A stretch of 64,000 nucleotides of DNA from Wurfbainia villosa (GCA_025175895.1 CM046005.1:64008325-64072324), one strand, 5' to 3'. Shown: positions 43,886 to 55,950, counted from the stretch's first letter. Notes: a model not told the origin generated them from the sequence alone. Translations and numbers: made by a program.

Positions 43886-46800
43886 TGTAACGCCCATAAA
43901 ATTCTAAACTATGCAAAGTAATTATATAGGTTTTAAGGCCATAAAAGGTTTAAAATAAATAAAATAAAAGATTGTTGTAGGTAAGATTTGAACCATGAAC
44001 CTCCTAAGAGGGAGGTAGCCTTGACACCACTAGACCCTAGGATAATTTATGGATAAGATATATAAAGAATGTACAAGACCATAGGATGATTCATGGATAA
44101 GATATATAAATAATATACAAAGAATATAGATGGGAAGATGAGGAGTTGGTTCATCCCCTCCCATGAAAGGATGAAGAGTGTTCATTCCCTAGGTATTAAA
44201 GAGGAGAATTAAGAAAAGAGAGGAAGTAAAACCCCACTTTCCTTCTTCATTCTCCTTCTTCCTCATCCTTGGCCGAATTCCCCATTTCCCTTTCCTCCCT
44301 TTTTCATCCCAAGCTCTAGAAATTTTATAAGAATTTTTGTATGATTATAATGGGCTTTATGTGGGCTCTTTCAAAAATAAAAGAAAATAAGCCAAAAAGA
44401 ATGCAAGGCCTAGGAATTGAACCCCAAACCCCTAGACATAGCCAAACCCTATAGATGCGCCCACTAACCAGAAGCCCAACAAGAATATATTGTTAGAAGA
44501 ACATGGGAAATTTTAGTTAGAGGTAAAGGAGATGAAGGGACTCTTCAAGTGAATAAATAGGGGGAATGAGGGGGCATGAGTTACCAAACTTGTTTTCTCC
44601 TCTTCTTCTTCTTCCTCACCAAATCCTAGAGCTTCCCCTCTCCATTTCTTTGGCCGAACCCCATCCAAGCAAGGAGAAGCCTAAATTTGGCTTTCCTTAG
44701 GTCTTCTTTCCACTAAAATCAAAGCGAAGGATGTAAGTATCCCTCACTTGCATACGAGTAGCTTCGATTGATGTTTTGTAAAAGAAATCCATATGATATA
44801 TTCGGCCAACATGGGTTTTAGTGTTTTGTTGAAGTTCTTTATCTTGTTTTACATGCAAATAATGATGTTAGGAAGTAGAATGAATTAGGTTAAAAGTTAA
44901 CCCTAGGAACCCCCATGAACCATTCGGCCAACTTGGATTTTTTGTATTTTATTGAAGTTCTATATCTTGTTTTACATGTAAATGATGATGTTAGGATGTA
45001 GAATGAATTAGGTTAAAAGTTAACCCTAGGAATCCCTATGATATATTCGGCCAACATGGTTTTTTAGTGTTTTATTGAAGTTCTATATCTTGTTTTACAT
45101 GCAAATGATGATGTTAGGATGTAGAATGAATTAGGTTAAAAGTTAACCCTAAACACCTCTATGAACCATTCGGCCATCATGTATTTTTGGTGATTAATTG
45201 AAGTTCTATACTATGTATGGTATGCATAGGGTGATGTTAATATGTTAGAGGGATTAGTTTAAAAGTCTAACCCTAAAAACCTACATGGACCATTCGGCCA
45301 CCTCCTTGTGTTGATGCTCCAATGAAGTTTTATTCCATGTTTGTATGCATATGATGTTGTTAGTATGTTAATTGAATTAGGGTAAAAGACTAGCCCTAAA
45401 TGCCTACAAGGACCATTCGGCCACCCCCCTTGTATGGATGCTCCAATGAAGTTTTATTCCATGTTTGTATGCATATGATGTTGTTAGTATGTTAATTGAA
45501 TTAGGTTAAAAGACTAGCCCTAAAAACCTACATGGACCATTCGGCCACCCACTTGTGTTGATGCTCCAATGAAGTTTTATTCCATGTTTGTATGCATATG
45601 ATGTTGTTAGTATGTTAATTGAATTAGGGTAAAAGACTAGCCCTAAAAACCTACAAGGACCATTCGGCCACCCCCCTTGTATGGATGCTCCAATGAAGTT
45701 TTATTCCATTTTTGTATGCATATGATGTTGTTAGTATGTTAATTGAATTATGTTAAAAGACTACCCCTAAAAACCTACATGAACCAGTCGGCCAACCCTT
45801 GTCCTTTAACATGCTCTAGGTTAGGTTAACATGTGTTTTATGTTGGGTGAATTCAGGTTGACTTGTGATATTAAATGATACTAGATGAAGATAATATGCT
45901 TTAGGTTAGTGTTTACTTACTCTTGATGTTTATGCCTTATGTCATGCCCTATGTGTATGTGATATTTAAGATATGTTATGAAATGAAATACGATATGATC
46001 ATGAAATGAAATACGATATGAGCATGAAACGAAAAATGATGTGTTCACGAAATGAATATGATATGATTATGAAATGAAGTAAGATATGTTTATGAAATGA
46101 AAAATGATATGTTCATGAAGTGAAGTATGATATGTTATGAAATGAAGTATGCTATGTTTGCAAAATGAAATAAGCTATGTTATAATAAAAGCATATAAGT
46201 ATTTTACCTTCTGCATGGCTTGTACCAAGACCTTAACAAGGTCCAAAGGGATGGGCTCCTAAGATGCCCTAGGTCGATGGAGTAAGACTCGGGCCTAGGA
46301 TGGGCCTCTATGTATGATTGCCCCTAGGTCGACGGACTAAGATCGGGCCTAGTACGGGATGGGCTCCAAGATGCCCTAGGTCGATGGAGTAAGACTCGGG
46401 CCTAGGATGGGCTTCTACGCTATGACGATTGCCCTAGGTCGACGGACTAAGATCGGACCTAGTAACCTAGTAGGTTCGAGACTTGCTACCTCGGGTCTAT
46501 TTATGGATGCACGCTATGATAATGAAGAAGTGGTACAATGCCGGGCCCAAATATGTTGAGATTATGTTTACGTACTTATAATATATGTTTTCAAAAACAT
46601 CCTGCATAGGTTTACATGATATGATTGTTATGTTCACATGTTATGATTGTTATGTTTACATGCTATGTTGCTATGTTATATATTATAGATGATACATGTT
46701 ATGCTACTATGTTATAGATGATCCATGTTATGTTACTTATGTTACTTATGCTACATGTTAAGTTGCTTACGTCACATATGTTACATGTTATGTTGCTTAT

Positions 46801-47356
46801 ATGTTATGAATGTTACATGTCATGATTAATGTCGATGTATGGTTTTTGTGAGTAGGACAGAATCTTACTAAGCCTATGTGCTTATAATTTATCTTTCCCT
46901 CGTACTGCAGTTAAGGGTAAGGGATGGATAAACTAAAGGCAGCAGCAGGATGGGCCAAATGTGTGTGGTAGTGGCATGGTGGAGAAGATCCATTATGTCC
47001 TTATATATATGTTTCCCTATGATGATGACGGTTATGGATGTCCTTATTTATGTCTCCTTATGATGATGATGTTTATGAACTTTAACTAAGCACTAATTAT
47101 CTATATATGTTATGATGCATGCTCTATGTTAATAAGAAGAAGTAAGGAAGAAGTAAGAAGAAGTATCTATATATGTTATGATGCATGCTCTATGTTAAGA
47201 AGAAGAAGTATCTATATATGTCAATGCATGTTATGTTTTAAAAGAAAAAAAATGTGTCTAAAGTCTTCCGCTGTAAGCAGTAAGAAGTGTATGTATGTAC
47301 GGTCGCGTCACGCGCCGCCTCTCCGGACTTCTGGTCGGAAAAGGGCGGGCGTGACA
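43886..47356 (+). repeat. LTR 3 of gypsy array
   Basis: 3471 bp, starts TGTAACGCCCA and ends GGGCGTGACA before the CAACC TSD. Same modules as LTR 1 and 2. Confidence 0.93.
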
Positions 47357-47361
47357 CAACC
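47357..47361. repeat. TSD CAACC of gypsy array, right copy
   Basis: Matches 34865-34869. Confidence 0.95.
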
Positions 47362-49390
47362 ATACTCATACGTCTGATAACACTCCGATATTGTCGCCAA
47401 CTATCAAAATTTCATCTACGTATAGTACAAGAAATACCACTACATTTTCGTCACATTTCTTGTATACACAAGACTCATCCGGACTTTAAATAAATCCATA
47501 AGTCTTGATTTACCTCATCAAAGCGGATGTTCCAAGACCTCGAAGCTTGCTTCAATCCATAAACGGACCGATTAGGTTTACATACAATATGCTCTTTGCT
47601 CTTAGCAATGAATCCCTCTGGTTGCTCCATATAGATGTTTTCCTCAAGAATTCCATTAAGGAAAGCTGTCTTGACATCCATCTGCCACACCTCATAATCC
47701 ATATGAGTTGCTATGCATAAGAGCTCCCAGACCTGACTTGAATCCATAGATTCAATCTCAATATTCATTGCACTTTGCCAAGATACTGTATCTTTATCTT
47801 GGATTCCCTCGTCGTATGTCTAGGGATCAGGTTCATGTTTGCTAGGGACCAAATCAGAAGATTCGTCCAAAAACATGAATCTAAGAGGCTGTCTAACAAC
47901 CCTCCCACTACGACGAGGTATCATCTGTGTATCCTTTGTGACACGCGGTGCAGTGACATGTGGTATATCCTCTTGTACCGGTGGTACTAAAGAAGTGACT
48001 TCCCCTTTTAACTCCTCCAGAACAATTTTACTCTTGGGCTTGTGGCTTATCACATAGTCTTCCTCTAGAAATCTAGCATTCGTGTTAACGATCACCCTCT
48101 GATCTCTAGGACTACAAAACAAGTCAGAATAACTCATCATCGATCTAACCATCTCCATAAGAGTCCTATTCCTTCGTACTGCTACACCGCTCACTGGGTG
48201 TGCGGTGCAAATCAATTGGGATTGAATCCCAACCTCTGATAAGTAGTTCCTAAACTCTCTCAAGAGGTTGTCACCACCACGATCAGATCGTAGTGTCATT
48301 CATATATTGAATAATTGTCTATAAAAGAGACGAAATATTCAAGATTACCTCTTGCCTAGATAGTCATAGGACCTCACAAATCAGAATGAACCATTTCTAA
48401 CACATCTTTGGCTCTATACCCCTTGGCCTTAAAAAGGCCTCTTGGTCATCTTACCCTCCAAGCAAGATTCGTAGGTTGTGAGGTCCTCCACCACTAATGA
48501 ACCCAAAGGTCCATCAGCTATCAACCTTTGAATTCTGCTTAGGTTAATGTGACCAAGCCTAAGAAGCCAAAGATATGTTTGGTTCATCTTCGAAGGTTCT
48601 TTTCTCTTATTGGAATTAGAAGATGAGTTATTAACTTCAATTTGTATCGTGGAAGGTTTTGGTTCAAATTTCCTTTCAATGTACCTGAATAGATATTCTC
48701 CCTATTCCTTTTATAACAACTATGTCATTAAAAGAAATAGAATATCCATCCATAATAATTTAGAAACTGAAACTAAATTCTTTCTAAATAAAGGTACATA
48801 AAGGGAATTTTCCAGAACCAAAGTTTTATTATTCTCAAGAGATAAATAAAACTTCTCCCACTTCAATAGCCGCCACCATCATGGCATTGCCCAAGTAAAT
48901 GGTAATCTCCCCTTTAGCTAGTCATCGGGTTTCCTGGAACCCCTACAAATTGTTGCAGACATGATTAGTGGCTCCCGTATCAACTCACCAGGTGCCGGTA
49001 GATATCACCGCTAATCATGTTTCAATGACTAGTCCAAAAGATATACCTTTGTTCTGTTTTGGATTGGGACAGTCCTTCTTCCAATGTCCATCCTGCTTGC
49101 AAGTGAAGTACTTGCCTTTCGGCTTCTTCACTCTTCCCTGAGATCCTCCCACCATCTTTGCTCCACCTTGTTTCTTCTTCTTCTTGCCTTTCGTCTTAAA
49201 AGTAGAAACCCTTTTTGAGAAACGATGGCTTGAGGACACTATTTGAAGAGCGCATACTTATACTCCTTAGCAGATAAGACAATATCTAGAATCTTTTCCA
49301 ATCAACATTATTTAGGTACAGTAAGTTTATTTCCTTTAGTATCATAGTAAGTGGACTGAAAAGTCAATTTTGAAAATCCTAAGAATCACA
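47362..49390 (-). pseudogene. B- gag remnant, protease, integrase and start of RT
   Basis: Minus strand, from high to low coordinates: a gag start matching B+ for about 35 codons (LDIVLSAKEYKYAL), then a deletion to the Lys-rich linker and zinc knuckle (YFTCKQDGHWKKDC, first Cys changed), protease VDTGATNHVCN (near 48985), integrase zinc region and core with gaps, RSDRGGDNLLREF (near 48285), a second gap to SPRDQRVIVNTNARFLEEDY, the hinge HKPKSKIVLEELKGEV, then RT start ESMDSSQVWELL joined by a third gap to HMDYEVWQMDVKTAFLNG, RSVYGLKQASRSWN. RT stops at the CAACC target site near the YVDE motif. Compared with B+ at least four deletions of about 100-500 bp are present. Confidence 0.88.
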
Positions 49391-49412
49391 ATGATCAAAA
49401 TATTAGATTTCA

Positions 49413-50489
49413 AATATTATTGATTCCTCAAACAATAACATTTCAAAATCAACCAACACCTCAAAACACCGAGAATATCGCATGTCACGATAGTGTGGAC
49501 GTATACGAATTCTACATTTGTAAGAGGAGGTTTTACCCATTAATTTTATTATCATGTCAACCTTACTTTTTGACAAATAAAATTAATAGTTGGTTTCTCT
49601 TTGGCCCTACAAATAAAAGCAGTGACTCCGATGGGGAGGATACTTTTTATTTGCATCTAAGTGTGCACCATTACACGGTACTAAGGGAATTATTTCGGAT
49701 TATGTGCCTTACCGCTGTGGAAGTACACACGCTCCTAGATAATTTCCTATAACCATTATTTGACCTAGTGATCCGCAAACAAACCCATCCGATGGAGAGG
49801 AAGGCACTCAGAGCCGACGCGCAAGTTTGTTGCATCATACGTCAAATTGTAATGGAGGCCGCGGGAATTAATTAAAATGTCCCTCTCCCACTTAGTAAAT
49901 TGAAAATGAGGAATTTTCAAGCACACACAACATGCTTATTATTACTGTAGATTTCAATAAAAATTATTGATTCCTCAAATAATAAAATTTTGAAATCAAC
50001 CAACACCTCAAACACCGAGAATATCGCATGCCACGATAGTGTGGACGTATACGAATTCTACATTTGTAAGAGGAGGTTTAACCCATTGATTTTATTATCT
50101 TGTCAACCTTACTTTTTGACAAATAAAATTAATAGTTGGTTTCTCTTAGGCCCTACAAATAAAAGCAGTGACTCCGATGGGGAGGATACCCTTTTATTTG
50201 TATCTAAGTGTGCACCATTACACGATACTAAGGGAATTATTTCGGATTATGTGTCTTACCGTTGTGGAAGTACACAAGCTCCTAGATAACTTTCTATAAC
50301 CATTATTTGACCTAGTGATCCACAAACAAACTCATCCGATGGGGAGGAAGGCACTCAGAGCCGACGCGCAAGTTTGTTGCATCACACATCAAATTGTAAT
50401 GGAGGCCGCGGGAATTAATTAAAATATCCCTCTCCCACTTAGTAAATTGAAAATGAGGAATTTTCAAGAACACACAACATGCATATAAA
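49413..50489 (-). repeat. About 555-bp tandem duplication in the B- leader
   Basis: The block with cgagaatatcgcatgycacg, tctacatttgtaagaggagg, ggggaggatac and tccctctcccacttagtaaa appears at about 49413-49935 and again at about 49968-50489 in the same orientation. B+ has it once (about 58330-58860). The open frames 49420-49752 and 49990-50289 on the opposite strand are by-products. Confidence 0.9.
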
Positions 50490-50967
50490 ACAAATCAGCA
50501 ATAAATATGGAAAAAACAAAATTTTTTTTCAACAATTATGGCATTGTTCTCCAATATGCGTCCCGTCGTGTCGCCACCTCGTCCGCTCCATCTTTTCCCG
50601 TGCACAAGTCACCAAAGAGATCCGAGCCGAGATATATCATTTTAATTTACATCCATCAATCCTATACTCCACGAAGGAGTGTACAAATAATCTAGATAGA
50701 AAGTAAACTAAAATGAGAGGCTAAACAATGCTGTATTTAATTACAAAAAATTAAATACTAATCTAGCCTCGTTAACCCTGAGGATTCAAATAATATACAT
50801 ACAATCACACACAAACAACCACATACACACATATAGCCATAATAGTCGGATCTTATGCCTGCAACCAAAAAGTTAGCCTACGCACATCCTACTATTATCC
50901 GGCATACTCAATATATGATATGTGCATGAAAGTAACCGAATCCAAAACACACAAAATCGGAAACCGT
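50490..50967 (-). other. Rest of the B- leader
   Basis: Matches the leader of B+ (57871-58330), including cctcgttaaccctgaggatt and tatggctatatgtgtgt words. No coding content. Confidence 0.7.
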
Positions 50968-50980
50968 GGCTCTGATACCA
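50968..50980 (-). other. Primer-binding site of B-
   Basis: Minus strand TGGTATCAGAGCC, two bases from the 5' LTR end. Confidence 0.93.
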
Positions 50981-52032
50981 TTTGTTGGAAATCATGCTAG
51001 CCCTCGGAATGCTCATCGGCTCCCATGTCCCCGGATTAAAATTTTCACTAATGAAAACTAATCCGGATGGGATGAGTTTCCTAAGCACAACCAATTCGTC
51101 GTCGTGCTAATGACTCGAGTAATTGCTTGAACAAACTTGTTGTTCAAGCAATCAACTCTTCTAGTCGGTTAGCCGCGGAAGAGAAGAGGAACGGATCGCC
51201 GGTTTTTGTGTTTGTTTTCGGGGTCCATGATTATACAAATACATACGAATGTAAACTAGTATAATCAACACATACTAACATAAAGAACATAAGCTAGCAT
51301 AACAATAAGAACATGCAAAGATCAATAATAAAAGTTGTAAAACTTTTATACCTCTCGATCTTCTATCGTATGCCCTAACCTCCTTGTAGACTTCGTGTGG
51401 GCGAAGATCCTCCACAAGTTGAAGCTTCCTAGATCTTCTTCAATCCAAAGAAAGAAGAACTCTCTTTCCCTTCTTGCTTGAGCCAACCACCAATCCTCAA
51501 AGGATTGATGCCGCCGGCCCCAAGAATAGAGAGAACAAAATGGAAACAACCAAGGAACCGAACTAGGGACAAATCCTAGCTCCTAGTGCCGCGCGGCCAA
51601 GATGGAGTGAAGAGGAGAAAGGGAATATGTTGGGCGCCGACCAAGGTGGAGGGAATAGAGGAAGGAATCGGCCACACCCTAGGAAGAAGAAGAACTCCTC
51701 TCCTATAGTTGCCGCCCACCTTCTTGCAAACCCTAGCCGCCCAACCATAAGAGCCAAACCCTAATCTAATTAGGGTTTCTTCCTTATGGTTTCTTGCTGC
51801 CCAACCAAGGTGGAGGGAAGAGATCTAGGAGCCGGCCACCTTCTAGGAAGAAGAAGAGATCTTCCACAAGTTGCCGCCCACTCTTCCTTCCAAACCTTGC
51901 CGCCCAACCAAAGAGCCAAACCCTAATCCAATTAGGGTTTCCTCCTTAGGGTTTCTTGCCGCCCAAGCAATGAGAGGCTAAACCCTAATCTCCATCATCC
52001 AAATCTTAGTTGCCGCCCAACCCATTCTCCCA

Positions 52033-52040
52033 TATATATA
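52033..52040 (-). promoter_or_regulatory. TATA box, B- 5' LTR
   Basis: TATATATA in the same context as in the 3' LTR; directs leftward transcription. Confidence 0.5.
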
Positions 52041-52074
52041 GAGTTAGGTTTAGGCCCAGGTTTAATCTTCTCCA

Positions 52075-52368
52075 TTGGTTCTAGAGATTTAATCTCAACC
52101 GTCGAATCTAGAGATTTAATCTCAACCGTCAGATCTAGAGATTTAATCTCAACCGTCGGATCTAGAGATTTAATCTCAACCATCAGATCTAGAGATTTAA
52201 TCTCAACCGTCGGTTCTAGAGATTTAATCTCAACTGTCGGTTCTAGAGATTTGATCTCTACCGTCGGTTCTAGAGATTTAATCTCAACCGTCGGTTCTAG
52301 AGATTTGCTCTCTACCGTCGGTTCTAGAGATTTAATCTCAACCGTCGGATCTAGAGATTTGTTTTCCA
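52075..52368 (-). repeat. 27-bp tandem repeats in B- 5' LTR
   Basis: Ten full and one partial unit, one or two more than in the 3' LTR of the same element, so copy number has changed since insertion. Confidence 0.9.
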
Positions 52369-53289
52369 TCATTTGATCTAGACTTCATGAGGTTTATATT
52401 AGGCTACGATAGGGACCATGAGGAGGAGTTGGATCTTGGCCACCCGATGGATCGGAACCACACAAACTTGATCCATCAATGATGTTCCATTCCACTAGAG
52501 GATCATCATTGAATTACCTCACCAACCCCCATAAATCAATATGGGCTCCATATATTATTTGTACATCCATCTCCCCGTGTTTAAGATATCGAATGTCCGT
52601 TAATTAATTGATTTACTGACCATCAATTAATTAACATCTAACTCCTCGAGTAGTACCACTCAACCTTATCATCATGTTGACTAAGTCAACCTGCAGGGTT
52701 TACATGATGAACCTTATGAGCTCCTCAAGGGGACATCATCAACCTAATACATAGGACACGGTTTCCTCCTATAATCAACGGCACACCATGTAAATAATAT
52801 CATTTCCCAACTTATCGGGCCTATTGATTTAATCCATAGAAATCTCACCCTTTGGTAAATCAAAGAAATAAATACTAAGTACATGTGCCCGTTATTATAT
52901 CGGGATTAAGAGCATGTACAACATAATATCCGAGGTCCGATTCAATTATGTAGTCAGCAATAAATTGAATCACCTCTATGTCGGTCCTGCTCAATACACC
53001 TAAGTGTACTAGTGTAACTCTATGTTCAAGATAAAACAATACCAAGCTACACTAGAACCATGCCAATGGTTTGTCCAAAACCATCTTGGTTGTGAGCCTC
53101 TACTTATACTCTACAAGGGACTGATAACATGATCTTCTGTGCCACACCCAAGCACCATGTTATCTACAATGTAAAGTATTAGAAAATATGCACATATATA
53201 AATAAAGTGCAAACAATGATCATGTGATTCTTATTTCAAAATAAAGATGTTCATACAAAAGAGCTAGGCTTTCAGTATACATCCCAACA

Positions 53290-53294
53290 GAAGA
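53290..53294. repeat. TSD GAAGA of B-, right copy
   Basis: Matches 31664-31668. Confidence 0.95.
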
Positions 53295-53404
53295 TTCCCA
53301 CTGAAAAGAACTTAGTGGATCCTTTAACTAAGGCCTTACCTCAAAGTAAGTTTGAGGGTCATGTTAGAGCTTATGGTATTGGATACCGTGGCTATTGGCA
53401 TTAA
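53295..53404 (+). pseudogene. Element A pol, C-terminal tail
   Basis: Resumes the RNase H tail cut at 31668: PTEKNLVDPLTKALPQSKFE and so on to a TAA at 53402-53404. The PLTKALP motif is the usual copia RNase H end. The frame matches that of 31470-31663 when the insert is removed. Confidence 0.9.
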
Positions 53405-53407
53405 GCC

Positions 53408-53418
53408 AAGTGGGAGTT
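53408..53418 (+). other. Polypurine tract of element A
   Basis: aagtgggagtt adjacent to the 3' LTR. Confidence 0.85.
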
Positions 53419-54888
53419 TGTTAGTTATATATGAGCGGTGTCCTAAGGCAATCACCTTATGTTTAGACCATTTATATGATAAATGAAGATTCACTATTTG
53501 AGTATAAATGTTTTCATGTATTTGATTAGATCTTAAACTCATTTACTGAATGTCCATAATACGATTCACAGCATGAGGGAATTTGTGATTGGATCAAAAC
53601 TAGTGAGTATCTCTACAATTAATGGTTAATTATAGATGGCCAACATAAATTGGGAACCTATTTGGTTACATGCACAACGAGCGTAATCCGAAGGATTTAA
53701 AACGATCTTGAGAATGAGATTCTCATATCGAGAAAAACAAGGTTTGGTTGGACCAAACAAGGAGCGAGCATGAAATCATTTCAGTCGTAACGGAAGCATG
53801 GATGGGTCGAGTCTTATGAAGACATAATGGATAAACCAAATTGGTTTGGTTCTAATCCAATGGTGGAAAATAAACCAAAGTGGTTTGGTTTGTTTTAAAT
53901 GAATGAACCAAAGTTGGTTCGGTTCATTTTAACTTAAAATAGACCAACTTGGTTCGGTTTATTTTAACTTACGTTATTGGAGCGGGTTAATTGGTTTTGA
54001 TTAGGAACCAATAACTCTAAGGAGAAGGTTTATTAATAGTTAAGAAACATGCGCTCTATAAAAGTGCGGCTAGAGGTTTGGAGAGCCCTAAGTTTATTTT
54101 TGGAAATTCTCTTCCTCTCCTCTCCCTCTCTTCTCCTTGCCACTGCCCAAGGAGATCTACGCTAGCCCAACACTTTGTGCCGCCATCCATCCTAGCTGTC
54201 GGCGTCCAGCTTCTGTCGGCCACTCCTCCGGTGACCCTCCAGCAACCCACCTTGGCTCCAGGGACCAAGGATCAGTTGACCATCTCCTTTGGTCGGCGCC
54301 AAGTCCTCCACCAAGCTATCCAGTTTTTGGACAGCTTATTTCCTTCTTGTCGGAGCATCGTTTGGACAACATTTGGTGCTCCGACAGCGACTTTCTTATC
54401 GGTGATTGGATCTCCGGTAATCCTCATAGGTGGAGGACCAAAGATTCGTCAATCGGTTGACGAATACCTCTCCGGAGAAGTGAGTTTTGGGGATTCATTT
54501 TCGAATCCAAATTTTGGTTCGAATTGTGATCTTCTCTCGATCATATTGTCTTCAATGCGAGGCTAGTGACTCCTACAAAGATGAGGCTCGTAGCTTGGTG
54601 AAGCTATCTCGACGGTACTCGGCGTGGATATGGATAGAGGCAATTCTAGCGAGAGTTACTCCGGTTGATGTCATTCTCGCTTCACGTGATATGTCAGGTA
54701 TTACTAGCATAATTTCCTTTTATTGCAAAATTTGAAACTGCGATTATGTCTACACATATTGTATCTTGCATACGTGTGGTGTGTGTATTGTAATAAATTA
54801 GATTTATTGCTTTTAATTCTTCCGTTGTGCACATGTCTACGAAACATGTTCGAACACACACTTGCCGCAGTGCCGGGGAAACCCAACA
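53419..54888 (+). repeat. 3' LTR of element A, with internal deletion
   Basis: 1470 bp against 2230 bp in the 5' LTR. After tgagtatctctaca the sequence jumps to attaatggttaattata, so a block corresponding to about 24521-25291 is missing. The remainder is collinear, with TATAAAAG at 54057-54064. Confidence 0.92.
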
Positions 54889-54893
54889 TGTTT
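54889..54893. repeat. TSD TGTTT of element A, right copy
   Basis: Matches 24317-24321. Confidence 0.9.
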
Positions 54894-55146
54894 TGCCACT
54901 CACTACTAAGGACATCACTATGATGCGTCTCTATCATTCATTTTTTACTTTATGTATTCATTCAATGATTTGACATAGATATCAGTCTGCAAATGTTCCA
55001 GTCTATTATTCATCACCATTACTAGCAGTAGGGCACATTTGTCTTACTGTCATATCATCACATCTTTATTAGCTACACTATAGTTCGATGTTACTGTGGG
55101 TAACGTGAAACAACTTATTGAGTATGACATGATAGATTCTAGATAG
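54894..55146. other. Target DNA of element A, no gene recognised
   Basis: T-rich unremarkable sequence continuing the DNA at 24259-24316. Confidence 0.35.
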
Positions 55147-55443
55147 TTTGCATTAGTGAAGATATGTTTAGAAGATAATAATGTCCTGGCTTGGAGGAGG
55201 GATGGATCACAGCCTCAGCCTGAGCCTAACCCGAAGCATTAGCCAGATAAGACTAAGGAGCCACCAGACTATGAGATCCATGACCTATCTCCCTTTCTTG
55301 GACTTCTTGCTCCTGCCACAGTAGCCGAGAGATTATCCAAATTGGAGGATGCAATGCAGCATCAAGAGGAGCAACATTTATAGATGATGCAGATGCTTCA
55401 ACAGCAGAGGGACGAGTACAGAGAGAAGATGGAGATGCTTTAA
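55147..55443 (+). pseudogene. Gypsy gag-like C-terminal relic (weak)
   Basis: One frame with two internal TAG codons reads KICLEDNNVLAWRR, a Gln/Pro/Glu-rich piece, LSPFLGLLAPATVAERLSKL, and a Gln/Met-rich coiled-coil-like end MLQQQRDEYREKMEML, stopping at 55441. Such acidic and Gln-rich coiled-coil ends are typical of Athila/Tat gag, but no diagnostic domain is present. Other possibilities are a different gypsy ORF or chance. Confidence 0.35.
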
Positions 55444-55950
55444 TCTTGGGGCATGAGCCATCCTCATTCACCTCCCTCTTCCTCAGATTAGGACTTTGTT
55501 AGATGCAATAGTTGATTTCCTCTGGACAGATGTAGTTAACATTTTAATATTTGTTTTATCTTAAAGTCTTGATTGTTGAATTAATAGTTAATTGAGTTTA
55601 TGCTTGGTAGAATAGGTTTATTTAATGTTTTATCATTTCAAACCTATTTTTTACTAAGTAAATATTATTTTTTACTAAGAAAATTAAAATTGATCTTGCC
55701 TAGGTTAAGTTTAGACTTCATGAACTTATAGAACTAGGAAAGCCTTCGCATCTCACAAACACCTAAGATTATTTGTTTGTATATTGAGCCACGAAGATGG
55801 GCGTGAGATGCTAGGACTACACCCCTAGTTTTAGATGTAGACTCAGTGCATCGACATGAACCAAAAGGGGTTTAAAGCAAATTGATCACTTCAATGACTA
55901 ACTCTTACCCAAGACTTAATGATAATTTTATATCATTTTAGTTTTTCAAG
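55444..55950. other. Gene-free AT-rich DNA
   Basis: Relic-like sequence between the weak gag frame and element B+; no structure was recognised. Confidence 0.4.

Larger units (their letters stand above)
34870..47356 (+). mobile_element. Three-LTR tandem array of a non-autonomous Tekay/Del-type gypsy element
   Basis: LTR (34870-38266), internal (38267-39330), LTR (39331-42757), internal (42758-43885), LTR (43886-47356), with one TSD pair outside. LTRs start TGTAACGCCC and end GGGCGTGACA, a 10-bp inverted pair. PBS is TGGTATCAGAGC. The internal parts keep an integrase fragment of gypsy type and a chromodomain-like end next to tttcgaggacgaaact, the usual 3' end of Tekay/Del chromoviruses. No protease, RT or RNase H remain, so it is a large retrotransposon derivative (LARD-like). 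A tandem of this form is best explained by unequal recombination between LTRs after insertion. Confidence 0.93.
31669..53289 (-). mobile_element. Ty1/copia element B- (minus strand), itself interrupted
   Basis: Family B copia on the minus strand: 5' LTR 50983-53289, PBS, leader, gag to RNase H remnants, polypurine tract, 3' LTR 31669-33947. Without the nested array (34870-47356) and one TSD it is about 9.1 kb. It lacks most of gag and several pieces of integrase and RT, so it was or became non-autonomous. It is related to the plus-strand element at 55956-64000 throughout LTR and pol. Confidence 0.93.
50983..53289 (-). repeat. 5' LTR of B-
   Basis: 2307 bp, minus-strand ends tgttgggatgtatactg and gatttccaaca. 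TATATATA at 52033-52040; ten to eleven 27-bp repeats at about 52075-52368. Confidence 0.93.
24322..54888 (+). mobile_element. Ty1/copia element A, interrupted by nested B-
   Basis: Two LTRs (24322-26551, 53419-54888), PBS, leader, a single gag-pol frame and polypurine tract, flanked by TGTTT. About 21.6 kb of its span is the nested insertion 31669-53289; without it and one TSD the element is about 8.9 kb. The frame rejoins exactly at the GAAGA site. At least fourteen nonsense codons and one frameshift make it dead. Lineage within copia is uncertain. Confidence 0.93.

Noticed and set aside
55253..55471. Minus-strand frame opposite the gypsy gag-like relic
   Set aside because: Shadow of the plus-strand Gln/Glu-rich frame.
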